Shown here in pieces: positions 1-11,301 of a stretch of 64,000 nt of DNA. This stretch comes from Trichomonas tenax (taxonomy: Eukaryota; Parabasalia; Trichomonadida; Trichomonadidae), in NCBI GenBank assembly GCA_023091735.1, contig JALKBU010000045.1, positions 46,903 through 110,902 of the forward strand, given 5' to 3'. The notes beneath the pieces are model-generated. The model did not search any database. It was not told the origin of the DNA and saw only the letters and a list, made by a program, of their open reading frames with translations. The position numbers and the translations under genes were made by a program. Position 1 is the first letter of the stretch, and the number at the start of each line of letters is the position of its first letter.

Positions 1-1
1 G

Positions 2-3000
2 AATGATCCAGCAAATGAAAAACATTTGGAAAGCATTTTCAACTTGATTCCTGTTTTAGTCAATAACTTTGGCGACAGCTTTATTTTGTATCTCGCCAAT
101 GTTATCTCATTTTTGCTTGATAACCTTTACAAATCTTCTTCAGAAAGCTCTGCTATTTCAATCGCTGCCATTTTAGCGCTTATTTCAGTCAGATCAATCA
201 GTCATGATTACTTGTTTTTGATTTTCCCAGAAATCATTTCAACAGCAAATTCATCGGATACGAAACCAATTGTCAAGTTATATACACTCACCGCATTAAG
301 AGTTTATGCTCAGAGTTGTGATTGTTCGAATTTTATTTCGCCAATAATAACTTGTGCACTTAATGCTATTGAAACATCCAATACGATAACAAGTGTTGAG
401 AAGAAAGAAAAGATTGTAGAAGAAGCACAGCAAGTCATTTACAGCATTATGGTTGTTTTCGGAAAAGATTATATTATGTATCATGATGCTCACATTAGAC
501 AGACATTTACAAGATGCAACATTTCACTTGATAAATATAATCTTATCTTTTATAGCAATTATAAGAATTTGAGTGATTTTAGATTCATAAACAAGTCAAT
601 ACCAACTTCTTCGAAACAAAATCTAGCACCAGTTCCTCTTATGATCAATCAGGAAGAAATCAAACAGGCATTTAAATACACAGATATCGAAAAAGTTGAA
701 ACTCCATGGAGTCGTAAAATGTGGTGGAATCAAATCGTTAAAATAATTATTAAGAACTCTCCATCGAGATTCATCAAACCATGCGCATTCCTCTGTGCTT
801 CATTGATGCACATTGCTGAGAGATTGTTCAATCCTGCTTTCTTGAGTTGCTGGCAACAATACGATGAAGAAACAAAATTATTTATTTCTGCAAACATAAC
901 TTCTGCTTGCACCAGTGACAGTTTACCAAACGATATCAGATATAATTTAGTCAAATTATTCGAATACATGGAACAAAACAATGAACACATGGATTACATC
1001 AATTTTTCTGTTATGATTTTCGCTGCCGAAAAGTCATTCTTGTTTGAAGATGCTTTGTATTTCGCTTCCAAGTTGCCTTTGAACAAATTGAACATCGAAA
1101 TTTTGGAAAGAATTGCATCGCATCTTCATTTAGATAAAATGATATCAGGTCTTGAAAAGATCAATTCATCAATCGATGAACCTTCTGGAAAGTCAAATTT
1201 GCAGTCCAGCAAAAACATACAAAAGAACAAAACAGTTAATTCATTCAAAGCAAAGAAGCGTCAAAAATGCTGGCAGCAGATTCTTCAAGAAAGAAAAGAC
1301 ATATCGCTCACAAAACTTGAAAAGAGCGAACTTTCTCCAGTTTTTGCTGCAGCTTATTTCAATCTTCACGAATGGGACAAACTCAATAAATACGTCAAAG
1401 ATCTTCCTAAGAACTCAGTTTCTATGCATATAATAACAGCATTGTATCGACTCAAAAAGAAGAATCCAGAAACAAGAAAGGACCTTATCATGCAGGATAT
1501 AATGAAAGGATTTACTATTCTCGCAAACAAAGCGAAAGCAGTTTTCAAGCACGATAATCCAGAAATATATCCACTCATTGTTAAGGCCCAAAAGCTCCAA
1601 GAAGTTATAGAGATTATCAATTTCGATGACAGCATTCCACAGACATGGAACAGGAGATTGAACACGATTCACAAAGATCCAGATCTTTATAATTCGATTA
1701 TTTCACTGAGACTATCCCAAATGAGTGTCAAGGAATTGATGCCATCGATAGTAAAGACACTCAAATTATACTTAAGAGTTGGAAACTTTGGAGGATTCCA
1801 AGCAATGATGCAGAATATCTTCCCCGATGAATCAAAGTGGACAGATCAAATTCGTTTCTTGAGCATAAAGTGTGCTTGGGCCATGGGAAAGCCAGAACAC
1901 AAAGATCGTCAACTAATCAAACTTAAAACGTTTGTCGAGAAATCTCCGAATGTCCAGGACGTCAGATTGATGACAAGAATGTATTATACAGTTGGAGAGT
2001 GGATCATTCAGAATGCTAAAGTTCCAATTCCTGCTGATAAACTTTCGGAAACGAAGAAATACATCGAAATTTGTTTCAAGAACAAACAGATCTTTTACAA
2101 AGCATGCCACAGATGGAGTTGGGCCAATGCATCACTCTTTAAGCTTAACAGCAGCCAAATACAATGCGCGTTTCAAGCAGTTTCTGGTTTCATCAACAGT
2201 GTTGAGTTGAGAGAGGAATCTTTCTCTGATATAATCCAAATGATTTATCTTGTTTTCACTGCGAAGTTTTCTGATGATCAATATAATCAAATCGAAGCAA
2301 GATTGAGAAAGATTAACGATGTTCGATTCCTTCAAATCTCTCCACAGCTGTTCGCTAAATTATCAAATCATTCATTATCACGTTGCAACGAACTCGTTAA
2401 GTCATTGATTTTAAGATTGCTTCCACAACATTATCATCTTCTTTTGTTCCCATTGATGCTTTACATTCGCCAAAACATGAACAGCCCGCTCTTCAATCTT
2501 GATTCCATTCAGCTGAACCATGTTCCAGATGACAATGAAGATGAAGGAATGATGGAAGAAGAAATCAAAGATTCGCCACTTAGAACGAGACTCATGGAAT
2601 GCAGAAATGAATTTGCCGCAGATATTCTTTTGCAATTTAATATGCAGTGTCCACAAGCTGTTTCAGAAGCTATTACGATTTCAGATGGTTTGATCAAATG
2701 TTCAGCCACTCGCGCAGAAGCATGGCTCTATGCTGCTGGTCAAGCGATGAGATTCATTAATCACGGTGATTTCAATGCTGCTCGTCAAGTGCTAATAAAT
2801 GCTTTGGCACATCAACCTTCGCGAAGTGAAGATCAGGAATTCATGGCCAAAGCGAAGAAAGAGATTCAAGGAATCATTGAAAGAATTTCTCCAAACATTT
2901 GCTCAGATCTCACGCGTGTTTATTCAAGCATGAAAACATATATTTCACATATCAATCACGTGCGTATGTCTGATGTTGCCGATAAACTCGCAAGACTTCA

Positions 3001-4153
3001 AAACACGGAAATCGCTGTTCCAGGAACATATCGCCCAGGACAACCTGTAATAACAATTGCTCAGTTTGAACCAATTTTGAAGTTCTTCCAATCTAAGCAA
3101 CGTCCAAGAATGCTCATTATCAATGACATCAACGGAGGAAAGCACCACAACTTGCTCAAAGGCAACGAAGATATCAGATTGGATGAGAGAATAATGCAGT
3201 TCTTCAGCCTCATTAATCAGCTCATTAAGCATGATTTCAAGTACAGAAACTCGGAAATGAAGATCATGAGATATTCAATTACACCAATTTCTCCTCTTTG
3301 CGGCCTCATTCAGTATGTTATTGGTGCTGATACAATGTTTTCGCTTATTTCAGAATACAGGAAACTTAAGCGCGAAGATCCATTCTTGGAGTTGATTCAC
3401 GTCAAAGAAAAGATCAATTGCAACATTGACTCTCTCAGAGTCATTCAGAGATATGAGATTCTCTCAGAAGTTGCGGCTGAAACGAAGTCAAACGAGGGTG
3501 ATTTAAGAGATATTTTATGGTTCAAATCTCACAGTGCGACAGATTGGGTCAATCATTTTGTCAACTTTGCTCAATCGAGTGCTGTTATGTCAATGATTGG
3601 ATATATTCTCGGTCTTGGCGACAGACATCCGAGTAACATAATGATTCTGCAATCGACAGGATCAGTCATTCATATTGACTTTGGAGACTGTTTCGAAGTC
3701 AACAAATACAAAGTTAAGTTCCCCGAAACAATTCCTTTCAGACTCACGAGAATGATCATTTCTGCATTCGGCCTAACGAGAATAGAGGGTAACTTCAGAA
3801 TCACGTGCGAAGAAATGATGAAGTTGATGAGAATCCACAAAGACTCAATCATGGCAGTTCTTGATATCTTCTTACAGGAGCCTCTCGATATCAACGTTCA
3901 GTCAGCAAATGCTCAAACTGAAAGCACGCGAACAGAGAATGAGTACTTCAACTTCGACGACAGCATGAGCTCCGAGGGCAGCAACAGTGAGAGAATCCCA
4001 ATCATCGATTCGATGAACAGAGTCATGTACAAAATCAGCGGTCAAGACAACAAGAAGGAGGCAATAGAAGACCAGGTTGAAGATTTGAGCAATGAAGCAA
4101 CAGATATGTACAACTTGGCACATTTATATCATGGATGGACACCACTTTGGTGA
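2..4153 (+). CDS. TOR: TOR-type phosphatidylinositol-3-kinase-related protein kinase, C-terminal part (5' end outside window)
   Basis: The frame is open from the first base, so the N-terminal HEAT-repeat half is missing; about 1,380 residues remain of a family normally near 2,400. The helical repeats of a FAT domain fill roughly 1.7-2.7 kb. An FRB-like helical segment follows near 2.7-3.0 kb (starting RAEAWLYAAGQ). The PI3K-like kinase domain lies at about 3.1-3.9 kb, with an LLKGNEDIRLDER segment, the catalytic loop GLGDRHPSN (from 3611) and the metal-binding IDFGD (about 3674). The last 30 residues are a FATC domain ending HLYHGWTPLW, which is the TOR-type ending rather than ATM/ATR. In other eukaryotes TOR acts in complexes that control growth in response to nutrients. 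All catalytic residues I looked for are present, so it should be active. The assignment to TOR rests on the FATC ending and the FRB. Confidence 0.9.
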   Translation, partial: NDPANEKHLESIFNLIPVLVNNFGDSFILYLANVISFLLDNLYKSSSESSAISIAAILALISVRSISHDYLFLIFPEIISTANSSDTKPIVKLYTLTALRVYAQSCDCSNFISPIITCALNAIETSNTITSVEKKEKIVEEAQQVIYSIMVVFGKDYIMYHDAHIRQTFTRCNISLDKYNLIFYSNYKNLSDFRFINKSIPTSSKQNLAPVPLMINQEEIKQAFKYTDIEKVETPWSRKMWWNQIVKIIIKNSPSRFIKPCAFLCASLMHIAERLFNPAFLSCWQQYDEETKLFISANITSACTSDSLPNDIRYNLVKLFEYMEQNNEHMDYINFSVMIFAAEKSFLFEDALYFASKLPLNKLNIEILERIASHLHLDKMISGLEKINSSIDEPSGKSNLQSSKNIQKNKTVNSFKAKKRQKCWQQILQERKDISLTKLEKSELSPVFAAAYFNLHEWDKLNKYVKDLPKNSVSMHIITALYRLKKKNPETRKDLIMQDIMKGFTILANKAKAVFKHDNPEIYPLIVKAQKLQEVIEIINFDDSIPQTWNRRLNTIHKDPDLYNSIISLRLSQMSVKELMPSIVKTLKLYLRVGNFGGFQAMMQNIFPDESKWTDQIRFLSIKCAWAMGKPEHKDRQLIKLKTFVEKSPNVQDVRLMTRMYYTVGEWIIQNAKVPIPADKLSETKKYIEICFKNKQIFYKACHRWSWANASLFKLNSSQIQCAFQAVSGFINSVELREESFSDIIQMIYLVFTAKFSDDQYNQIEARLRKINDVRFLQISPQLFAKLSNHSLSRCNELVKSLILRLLPQHYHLLLFPLMLYIRQNMNSPLFNLDSIQLNHVPDDNEDEGMMEEEIKDSPLRTRLMECRNEFAADILLQFNMQCPQAVSEAITISDGLIKCSATRAEAWLYAAGQAMRFINHGDFNAARQVLINALAHQPSRSEDQEFMAKAKKEIQGIIERISPNICSDLTRVYSSMKTYISHINHVRMSDVADKLARLQNTEIAVPGTYRPGQPVITIAQFEPILKFFQSKQRPRMLIINDINGGKHHNLLKGNEDIRLDERIMQFFSLINQLIKHDFKYRNSEMKIMRYSITPISPLCGLIQYVIGADTMFSLISEYRKLKREDPFLELIHVKEKINCNIDSLRVIQRYEILSEVAAETKSNEGDLRDILWFKSHSATDWVNHFVNFAQSSAVMSMIGYILGLGDRHPSNIMILQSTGSVIHIDFGDCFEVNKYKVKFPETIPFRLTRMIISAFGLTRIEGNFRITCEEMMKLMRIHKDSIMAVLDIFLQEPLDINVQSANAQTESTRTENEYFNFDDSMSSEGSNSERIPIIDSMNRVMYKISGQDNKKEAIEDQVEDLSNEATDMYNLAHLYHGWTPLW

Positions 4154-4237
4154 TTTTTTATATATTTTTTTTGTTTAATTTATAGAGATTTTAAAATTTG
4201 TGTTTATTTTTGAAATTTTTAATGGATCACAGCACTT

Positions 4238-5197
4238 TTAGCTCATTTCATAACTATAAAATATAAAAACTTGAAAACAAAAATCATGAGATGGATATTC
4301 CATTAATGATGTTTCCGTTTTTTGAGATAAATTGCTTTTTGATGAAAGAGGATTTATTGCAAAGCAATTAGCAGTGCTTAACAATTTAATGTCATTTTCA
4401 AAATAGTTTGTAGAAATGTCGGCAACATTTGCCGTGCCATAATTTGTGCTTGAATTTGATATATAACAATGTATAGCTGTTATTGGCGTTCTATCAAACA
4501 CAGTAGATCTTATATTATTAGAAATAAAAATACAATCTTCAACAGTTAATTGAGTATGAGATTCGCCTCGTATTAAATATTTACAATCATTATAAATAAA
4601 ATTGGAATGATGCAAATGTCTTTTATTATATTGTTCACAAGCTACAAAATCATATGAGGGTCGACACATAATATCATAAACATGACAATACGATGTTTGT
4701 CCCAGAATTGTGGAGTCTGGTGAACCATAAATATATCCAATCATTACTGTACAATGGCTATTATTGATATAACTCATGTGAGCTTCACCATATCGATGGT
4801 AAATTGGTGAACCGGTTCCTAATTTATTACACAAAAATATCGAACTATTATTGAGATGGTTTTTATAACTGTCTCCGGTCGTTGTATGTGTTTGGGAATA
4901 ATGTCCCCATGTTTCTGAACAACTGCAATTTGTTGCACATATCATATTTTGAACACTTTGACCTAGTTGGAAAGCAATTGCTCCACCACCTCCAGAACCA
5001 TAATATGTTTGGACAATAACACAACATTCTGCTAAGAATTTTGTGGAGGAAGATGTTTTAATAACAATACAGCCGCTTTTAAGATCAAATAAATAAGAGT
5101 CTTTTATATAGTAATTACTTGAACTTGAATATGTTCCATTAGTGATAACTGTATAAGAACCTGAATAAGAGTCTTCCCAATCACTTTCAATCCGCAA
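4238..5197 (-). pseudogene. Beta-helix surface-type protein, family B, probably N-terminally broken
   Basis: This 319-residue reading frame is rich in Ser, Thr, Asn, Tyr and Cys. It contains short beta-strand repeats typical of right-handed beta-helix proteins, with a GGGGAIAFQ turn followed by SVQNMICATNC. There is no ATG at its 5' end: the frame starts with TTG immediately after a TGA, and coding-like sequence continues upstream of that stop in the same frame to about 5.28 kb. No signal peptide and no membrane segment are visible. A second member sits at 58.7-59.8 kb on the same strand and shares the ECxxxxxGG...QNxICxxxxS arrangement. Such proteins resemble the Pmp-like surface proteins of trichomonads. 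I infer a decayed or truncated family member; an intact gene with an unseen upstream exon is less likely. Confidence 0.5.
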
Positions 5198-5434
5198 TCA
5201 ACCATTCCAAACACAAATTTGAACTTGAAAATTAATAACTTTAAGAGTAGTAATTAATGCAATTGAATCTTATTTTGTAACCACTTCGATCCTAAAAGAA
5301 ATTGAAGAACACTTTTCATCCAATTTCCTTTGATATTGATTCGTTATTTCATCACTTTTATTCCAAATACATCTTCGGCATAACGATGCTGCAAACGTAT
5401 TTGCCTCCAGTGTGGAAAGTTTCATCTGATGGCG

Positions 5435-6193
5435 TCATGACGCCATGTCGATGATGCAGTTTCCTTCACTGTAGAAATAGAAACCGGACATCATAATGCC
5501 AATGTCAAATGTTGAGATTCCATTTGCTAATTTATAATAATCGAAAATCTTGAACTTATTGCCATCAGGATTGTAGGAGATTCTCCACGATTGCTTGTTT
5601 GATGCAGATGGAAGCCACCTGATGCAGTCGAGGAATTCCATGAGTCTGCCTTCATCAGACTGCTTTATTGGCTCCTTTTGCTTCCCGTCGTAGAAAATTG
5701 TTGGAAAATCATATCTCGTTGAGCTAACGAGGTACTTAATCGCCTTATCGAACAACCTGAGAGAGGGTGCGACCTTTCCGAAAGCCACAACACAAGGAAT
5801 CTTGAATCCAGGGAATCTTGATTCAACGAGAGCTTGTTGATAAGTTCCAGCGATCCAAACAGTTCCGATATGGTTCTGAACCATCTTAAGAACAGCAATG
5901 GACGCTTTATATGAAGCATCGAGCGTGTATTTCGTAATTTCGTCTTTATCAGTGACATCAGCTGGAATTTTGAGCGCAATCCATCCTGATTCGTTCTTAA
6001 CAAAGCCCAAACGGCCGATTCCTGGTTACGTTATATTTATTTGCGCCTGTGTTTTAAACAGCGCAGTTAAATTATTGCATTCAGCGATCAAATCTCTGAC
6101 AAATTTCCACTCCTCTTCGTTGAGGACGCCTTCGTAGTTTCTTTCTGAGCGCCTTCTCTTGAATGTTTCAACAATGGACAATTTCTCCTTCAT
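5435..6193 (-). pseudogene. Nitroreductase-family protein with one in-frame stop
   Basis: Reading from the ATG at 6193, the first 55 codons encode a typical nitroreductase start with an Arg-rich FMN-phosphate motif (TFKRRRSERNY). A TAA at 6028-6026 interrupts the frame. After it the same frame continues for about 195 codons with WIAGTYQQALVES, the second half-domain signature RWLPSASNKQSWRI and a DIGIMMS segment. These match the TM1586-type nitroreductases, which use FMN to reduce nitro or quinone substrates. No frameshift is seen; the nonsense codon is the only lesion I found. A sequencing error, readthrough or a recently inactivated gene are all possible. In trichomonads some nitroreductases activate or detoxify nitroimidazole drugs, so the state of this gene matters; that link is inference. 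Confidence 0.7.
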
Positions 6194-8131
6194 TGTAACT
6201 TAGTGAATTTATGTCACTTTTGGACTCTGTGGGTATCTCTGTTTGCAGTGTTTGTTGATGAAAATGATATCGATGATCAAATATATTTGTGTTAAAGTAG
6301 TTTCCAGGCTTTCTTTGTATAAACATTATTAAGAAGGCAATGAGTACATTATGTCCAACAATACGATAAAGTTTTTCTTTGATTTGATCGCAGATGAGAA
6401 ATTAAAGTTTAATAAGAGACTGAAATTGTAAATATAGATTATACTGCTCCTGAATATTATATTCTATAACTCTCAAAGGAAATTAACATTTTATTAATTT
6501 CCTATATTTGCAGGTTTTTGAATTTTTATCATAATCATATAGTATATATCAAAAATTTCACTTTTCCAAATATATATTTCATAAAATTCATAATTTTTAT
6601 CACAAAAATCCGATTTTTTACTGAAAACAATGTAAAATAAGTTTGACAATAAACTTTTTTACATGTCAAAATGTTTTAATAATAGGAAAAACTTGTTTCA
6701 AGATCGATATGTGATCATGTGAGTGTGATTAATGTCAAATACACGGTCCATACTAGCTGCTTCAATGATCTATTAAGCTTGATGACATGTGAAATATTTC
6801 ATTCAATATTATTTCATCAGTAACCAACCATTGTAATCAACAAAAATATCAAACTTCTAAGAGCGCATTATGTTTATGCAATGTTTTAACACATATGATC
6901 AATTATATAGTATGTTCAAAATTAGTGTAGCAACATACATTGAATGCATTTATAACGTACTCCCTCACAATTTTGCTCATTTCTAACGCCTCAATTCATT
7001 TGTAAATATCTCAATTATTGATTTTTAACTATTATAGCTATAAGGATATATATTAATATTTGAAAGTTTTTACTAAAATGAAAAAAAAATGAAAGCAATG
7101 AATTAAAATTTGATAATGGCTAGATAGAGGCTATAGTCGTAAGCATAATTTCGAAATTTTGAGTATTTTAGGATGAAATTTTGTAAAAACTTTAAAATGC
7201 AAGATCAGTGTTAGGATAATGACTGCTTTGCAATCCACGTGAAAGTTTCGATCAATCGAGAAGAAAAATTTGGACTAATGATAAGCAATTGACGTATAAG
7301 AATAGCTAATCAGACTAAAAACGATATGCTATGTCATACCTGGCAGGATTAATTCGTTAAGCTCTGTTATATATCAAAATTAACTTTGTTTTTTTTTTCG
7401 TAAAAAGATGCTTCCATGGGTCGAACATACTGCCATTAAAGTGTTGCTCGATATATACTTCTTAATTGATTAAGATACCTTGGAAACCAATGGGTTTCCG
7501 CATCGATAATTTAATTCTAAACGCATAATTTGCCAATATGACTTGTAAATAGGCGTTAACTGTCGCGTAATTTTATTTACATGTCAGTCATGACGTGTAA
7601 AATATAATTAGTCATGTAAAATCAATTTATTGTCATATTGTTAATGGTGGATTTCAAGGTGCTTATCTTTCATGCTCTAACAAGATTAACCATTAAAATT
7701 TAATAAAAGCATTTGTTTCATTTTCAAAAATTGTGAGAAGTTTGCTACTGCCACCTTTTCACTAATAATAGGTATTTATTATCAGCAAATAAGAGCAAAT
7801 AATTTTGACAAAAAACGTTTTTATGTTCTCAAAAATCACGATGTAAACTTTCTACACTAATTTTGAATTCACTATATTTCGGATTTAACCTTGATTTTCG
7901 ACCTTTGCACCGCTCTGAAAACAAAAAATGTTAATTTTTTCGGGTTTAGATAAGAAATTTTCGATTTTAAATCCGCCAATAATATAGAGCTGCAACGGAT
8001 CTATTAATAGTAACATTACGCAGACTTTTTATTGAATTTTAGTTCAAGATTTTGCAATTCGTATTTATATTTATTCGCTGCAATGGAGCATGTTTGAAAA
8101 ATATTGAAAAATATTGAAAAAATTGGTCAAA
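6194..8131. other. 1.9 kb intergenic region without a supported gene
   Basis: No reading frame of useful length or recognisable RNA is visible. Copies of the CATGTAAA/TTTACATG element occur at 6658-6668, 7576-7586, 7591-7601 and 7611-7620. A short tandem run of TATTGAAAAA units lies at about 8099-8121, just before the next gene. Confidence 0.5.
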
Positions 8132-9994
8132 ATGACTGAACAATCTTTTGACCTAAGATTCATCGACAGTGATCCATCGTTCGAAAACGAAGTTTTGGCG
8201 CGCGCCAGGAAGCAGCTCGACTACACAGAGACCTTGCAACAAGCGAGCGAAATAATGAATCAAATTGGCTCAAATTGCAGTTTAATAGAGGCCCATCTCA
8301 ATCAAATGAAGTCTCTGCTGTCTAAATTCGATAAAGCGAACAATGTTGGCGTACATATCGAAAGGTTTGGCCAAATGATTAAAACAATTGGGACACAATT
8401 CATGTCTCAGGCCAGATTTTCACTCCAAGCGCTTCAATCCCTCGTTTTCCCAACAATTAAGAAGCTTACTGAAGACTTTGTCGAATCAAATAATCAGTTT
8501 GAAACGTCAATCGAAGCTTTGGGCCAATTAAGCAACAAATCGAATCGCGAAGAGTACTTGCAAACCGAATCTTCGTTTACTAAGGTTGCTACGAAGAAGT
8601 CCGGACTTTTATATTCGCTAAACCATCAAGTTCAGATCGCAGAAAATACATTAGATTCATCAATTATGTTATCGATGACACAGTTTTTGGTTCTAGTTGG
8701 AGATTTGATGGGAGAATATATTAACTCCAATAAAACTTTCTTGGATGAACTCAAATCTTCATCAAATGATTACAAAGGAGCAATAAAGGGTTGGCTCAGT
8801 AAGGAGCTGAACCAGGACCCAACAAATAACGGCGCAACAACAGCATCATTGCAATACTGGGAAATGAGATTTATTTCGAATTCCAAGATCATCAACAATT
8901 TGACACAGCCAAACCACACTGTTTGGATTAAAGAGTCACATCCACTCCGTCCGAACCTGTGGTTACGCGGAAAAATGACATTTGAAGATTCAATTCTCAA
9001 ATTCCAAAGACCTAATGAAGATGGATCAACATACGTCAAGTCATGGCTTCTTCCACTCGTTACCGTATCAAAGCGTGAAAATGGAAGACGCTACGCATTA
9101 AAAGTTCAAGCACCAACAGAATTAATCGAATTTCAGACATTATCGAAGCACGACATGGAGGAATGGATGCAGTTGTTCACAAATCACAATCTCCAGGTCC
9201 TCGGAGAGAACAATCAGACAACAACAAAGCACATTTGTGCCGACTGCGGATGCAATGATGCAACGTGGGTTTCTGTCAACTGGGCAGCGCCTTTGTGCTT
9301 GAAGTGCTCTGGATTCCACAGGCAGATGTCCTCGACCAATTCCAAAGTGAGATCGTTCACTTTAGACAAATTAAATCCGTTGACGCTCCATATGATCGAT
9401 GAACTCCAAGGAGAGTGCAATAAATTACTTCTCGCGAAGACACCCGAAACAAGCATCAACATGAATTCCGATGAAAAAGAAAGAGAACAATATATCACGA
9501 GGAAATACATCAACAATGAATGGTCTGTTTCCGGTGTTGTTCCAGATCCATTCAAAGCAATCCAAGAGCGCGACCTGAAGGCCCTCTTCTATGCAGCACA
9601 CTTCGGAAGGATCGATGAAACGAAAGAATCGATGACACCATTACATGCTGCATGCGCTGTCGGATGGGAAGACGGCGTTGCTCTTTTAGCTTTATGCGTC
9701 AATGATCTCAATGTTAAAGATAATGCTGGATGGACTCCTTTGTGCTATGCTGTCTTTTACCAACATGTTGAGATCATTAACTTCCTTCTTTCTGTTGGCG
9801 CAAGTGCAAAGAATCTCGCGATTAATCTTTACCAACTTTCGATCGCAACAAAGAACATGAAAGTCGCCAAATTGATTATGACACACGCTGACCAGGTAAG
9901 AAACAACGAAATTGAGTTTAAGCCATGCACATATTGCTTCGCTCCCGAAGGAACACCAGAAAATTATACAATTATTCTCAAGTCGAGAATATGA
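8132..9994 (+). CDS. ArfGAP with BAR, PH and ankyrin domains (ACAP/ASAP type)
   Basis: The chosen start is the ATG at 8132; an upstream TTG in frame is not needed. The 620-residue product begins with a helical BAR-like region (about residues 1-235) that would bind curved membrane. A PH domain follows (about 256-358, starting near VWIKESHPLRPNLW). Next is an ArfGAP zinc finger (about 366-430) with CADC, then LCLKC about 16 residues later, and the arginine-finger segment GFHRQM. Two ankyrin repeats (TPLHAACAVG, TPLCYAVFYQ) follow at about 500-560. This is the domain order of ACAP-type proteins, which stimulate GTP hydrolysis by Arf at endosomes or the plasma membrane. All four zinc-binding cysteines are visible, so activity is expected. 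The C-terminus is short. Confidence 0.9.
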   Translation: MTEQSFDLRFIDSDPSFENEVLARARKQLDYTETLQQASEIMNQIGSNCSLIEAHLNQMKSLLSKFDKANNVGVHIERFGQMIKTIGTQFMSQARFSLQALQSLVFPTIKKLTEDFVESNNQFETSIEALGQLSNKSNREEYLQTESSFTKVATKKSGLLYSLNHQVQIAENTLDSSIMLSMTQFLVLVGDLMGEYINSNKTFLDELKSSSNDYKGAIKGWLSKELNQDPTNNGATTASLQYWEMRFISNSKIINNLTQPNHTVWIKESHPLRPNLWLRGKMTFEDSILKFQRPNEDGSTYVKSWLLPLVTVSKRENGRRYALKVQAPTELIEFQTLSKHDMEEWMQLFTNHNLQVLGENNQTTTKHICADCGCNDATWVSVNWAAPLCLKCSGFHRQMSSTNSKVRSFTLDKLNPLTLHMIDELQGECNKLLLAKTPETSINMNSDEKEREQYITRKYINNEWSVSGVVPDPFKAIQERDLKALFYAAHFGRIDETKESMTPLHAACAVGWEDGVALLALCVNDLNVKDNAGWTPLCYAVFYQHVEIINFLLSVGASAKNLAINLYQLSIATKNMKVAKLIMTHADQVRNNEIEFKPCTYCFAPEGTPENYTIILKSRI

Positions 9995-10347
9995 TTTCAT
10001 TATATTTGCATTTTGATTTATCACCATTTAAATTTACCCTTTTTGTTACTCCAATCTTATTTTTTGCATTGTTATCTTTAATCAGATTTTATTATATTAT
10101 TTAATCCACTCTTAATCAATAAAATTCATAGAATCTGACATTTAATTTAATGAATTTTTATAATCTTGATCGATTTATTTGTATATATTTTTCATCTTTA
10201 AACAGATGTTAAAATCTAAAATATTTAGTCATATATAACTCTATAACTTTTGATAAGTCTTTCATGTATATAGTTTTGCAATGATTTAAAGTTTTTTGAA
10301 ATGGATATAAATTTTAATAAACAACAACAAACTCAAACAATATACAG
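9995..10347. other. Intergenic region between convergent genes
   Basis: AT-rich sequence between the 3' ends of the ArfGAP gene and the coiled-coil gene. It has several ATTTAA/TAAA runs suitable for polyadenylation signals. I see no gene in it. Confidence 0.4.
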
Positions 10348-11094
10348 TTAATCAGGGTTGTGTACCAGCTTCTCCAATTTCTTCTTAATACGATTTATCT
10401 TTCTATTTTCTTTCATAATTTCATTCTTTGTTTCTTTTAGCTTCGTATTTAACTCCTTTCTCTGCTTTCGTTCCATCTCTTGTTTTTCTTTCTTCTGTTT
10501 CAGTATTTCGTTATCTGCTTCAGGATTTTCTAAATATCGAACACTTTTCTCCTTTTTAGAGACAGAAGATTTAATATGGCCTAAATCTTTCTCCCTTATC
10601 CACAGTTGTCGTGGAGAATACTCATCAAGTAATTCTTGCAAACGTTTTTGAGACTTTTCAATCTCCTTTTCAATATCACCTTTCTCTATTTTGAGTCTTA
10701 CTAACTCTAAATGGTATATTTTCGATTCTTCTTGAACTTCAATTATTGAAGCTGCAATTTCAGAGTTCAATATCTCATTTATCTGATCTTTCTTTTCCTG
10801 TATTAATTGATTATAGCTTTCAATCTGTTGATTTATTGAATCAACAATCATTTGATTTTGATTATCTGATTTCTTATGACATTTAGAGTCTTCAATTCGT
10901 GCAATATGCGCAATTATATCGTATTTCTGTTGAATGAGAAGGTTTCGTCGATTTTTTGCAGTGTTTACATCATCCATCGTAATATAATTCATATTTTTCT
11001 TAGCTTCTTGATAAGAAGAACGTGTAGGAAGTACCGGTTTCTTGAGCGAAAAAGGGACCTTTAATATCGGTCTTCTTGTTGTTTGCAAAGACAT
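10348..11094 (-). CDS. Coiled-coil protein of unknown function
   Basis: The frame encodes 248 residues from an ATG at 11094. The first 45 residues are basic and Pro/Ser-containing (TTRRPILKVPFSLKKP). The rest is almost entirely charged heptad-like helix, rich in Lys, Glu, Gln and Ile, with a short break near DEYSPRQLWIREKD. No enzymatic motif or membrane segment is visible. Proteins of this kind in flagellates are often cytoskeletal or axonemal, but nothing here proves that. A TTTACATGACA element ends 35 bp upstream of the start (11129-11139) and a second copy lies at 11221-11231, so it probably has its own promoter. No family name can be given. Confidence 0.75.
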   Translation of the reverse strand: MSLQTTRRPILKVPFSLKKPVLPTRSSYQEAKKNMNYITMDDVNTAKNRRNLLIQQKYDIIAHIARIEDSKCHKKSDNQNQMIVDSINQQIESYNQLIQEKKDQINEILNSEIAASIIEVQEESKIYHLELVRLKIEKGDIEKEIEKSQKRLQELLDEYSPRQLWIREKDLGHIKSSVSKKEKSVRYLENPEADNEILKQKKEKQEMERKQRKELNTKLKETKNEIMKENRKINRIKKKLEKLVHNPD

Positions 11095-11128
11095 TTTTTA
11101 TAAACGTATATAATTTTTCTTTTGACAA

Positions 11129-11139
11129 TTTACATGACA
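11129..11139 (-). promoter_or_regulatory. CATGTAAA-type element upstream of the coiled-coil gene
   Basis: On the sense strand it reads TGTCATGTAAA and ends 35 bp before the ATG at 11094. A second copy (TGACATGTAAA) is at 11221-11231. The same element, in the same orientation and at similar distance, precedes other genes in the window. A role as core promoter or factor site is inferred from recurrence only. Confidence 0.5.
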
Positions 11140-11301
11140 AAATTTAAAAATGTAAAGAATCAAAACTTCATAATATTTCATATTTATGATATTTGAACAC
11201 ATAATTAAAATATTTTACAATTTACATGTCAAAATTCACAATAAAAATTCGTTCATAATTGATTTTCATAAAAAACAAATGATTTAATAAACAAAACAAA
11301 A

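Noticed and set aside
10358..10651. Plus-strand hydrophobic frame
   Set aside because: Antisense of the Lys/Glu-rich coiled-coil gene, which gives Phe/Ser/Leu-rich shadows.
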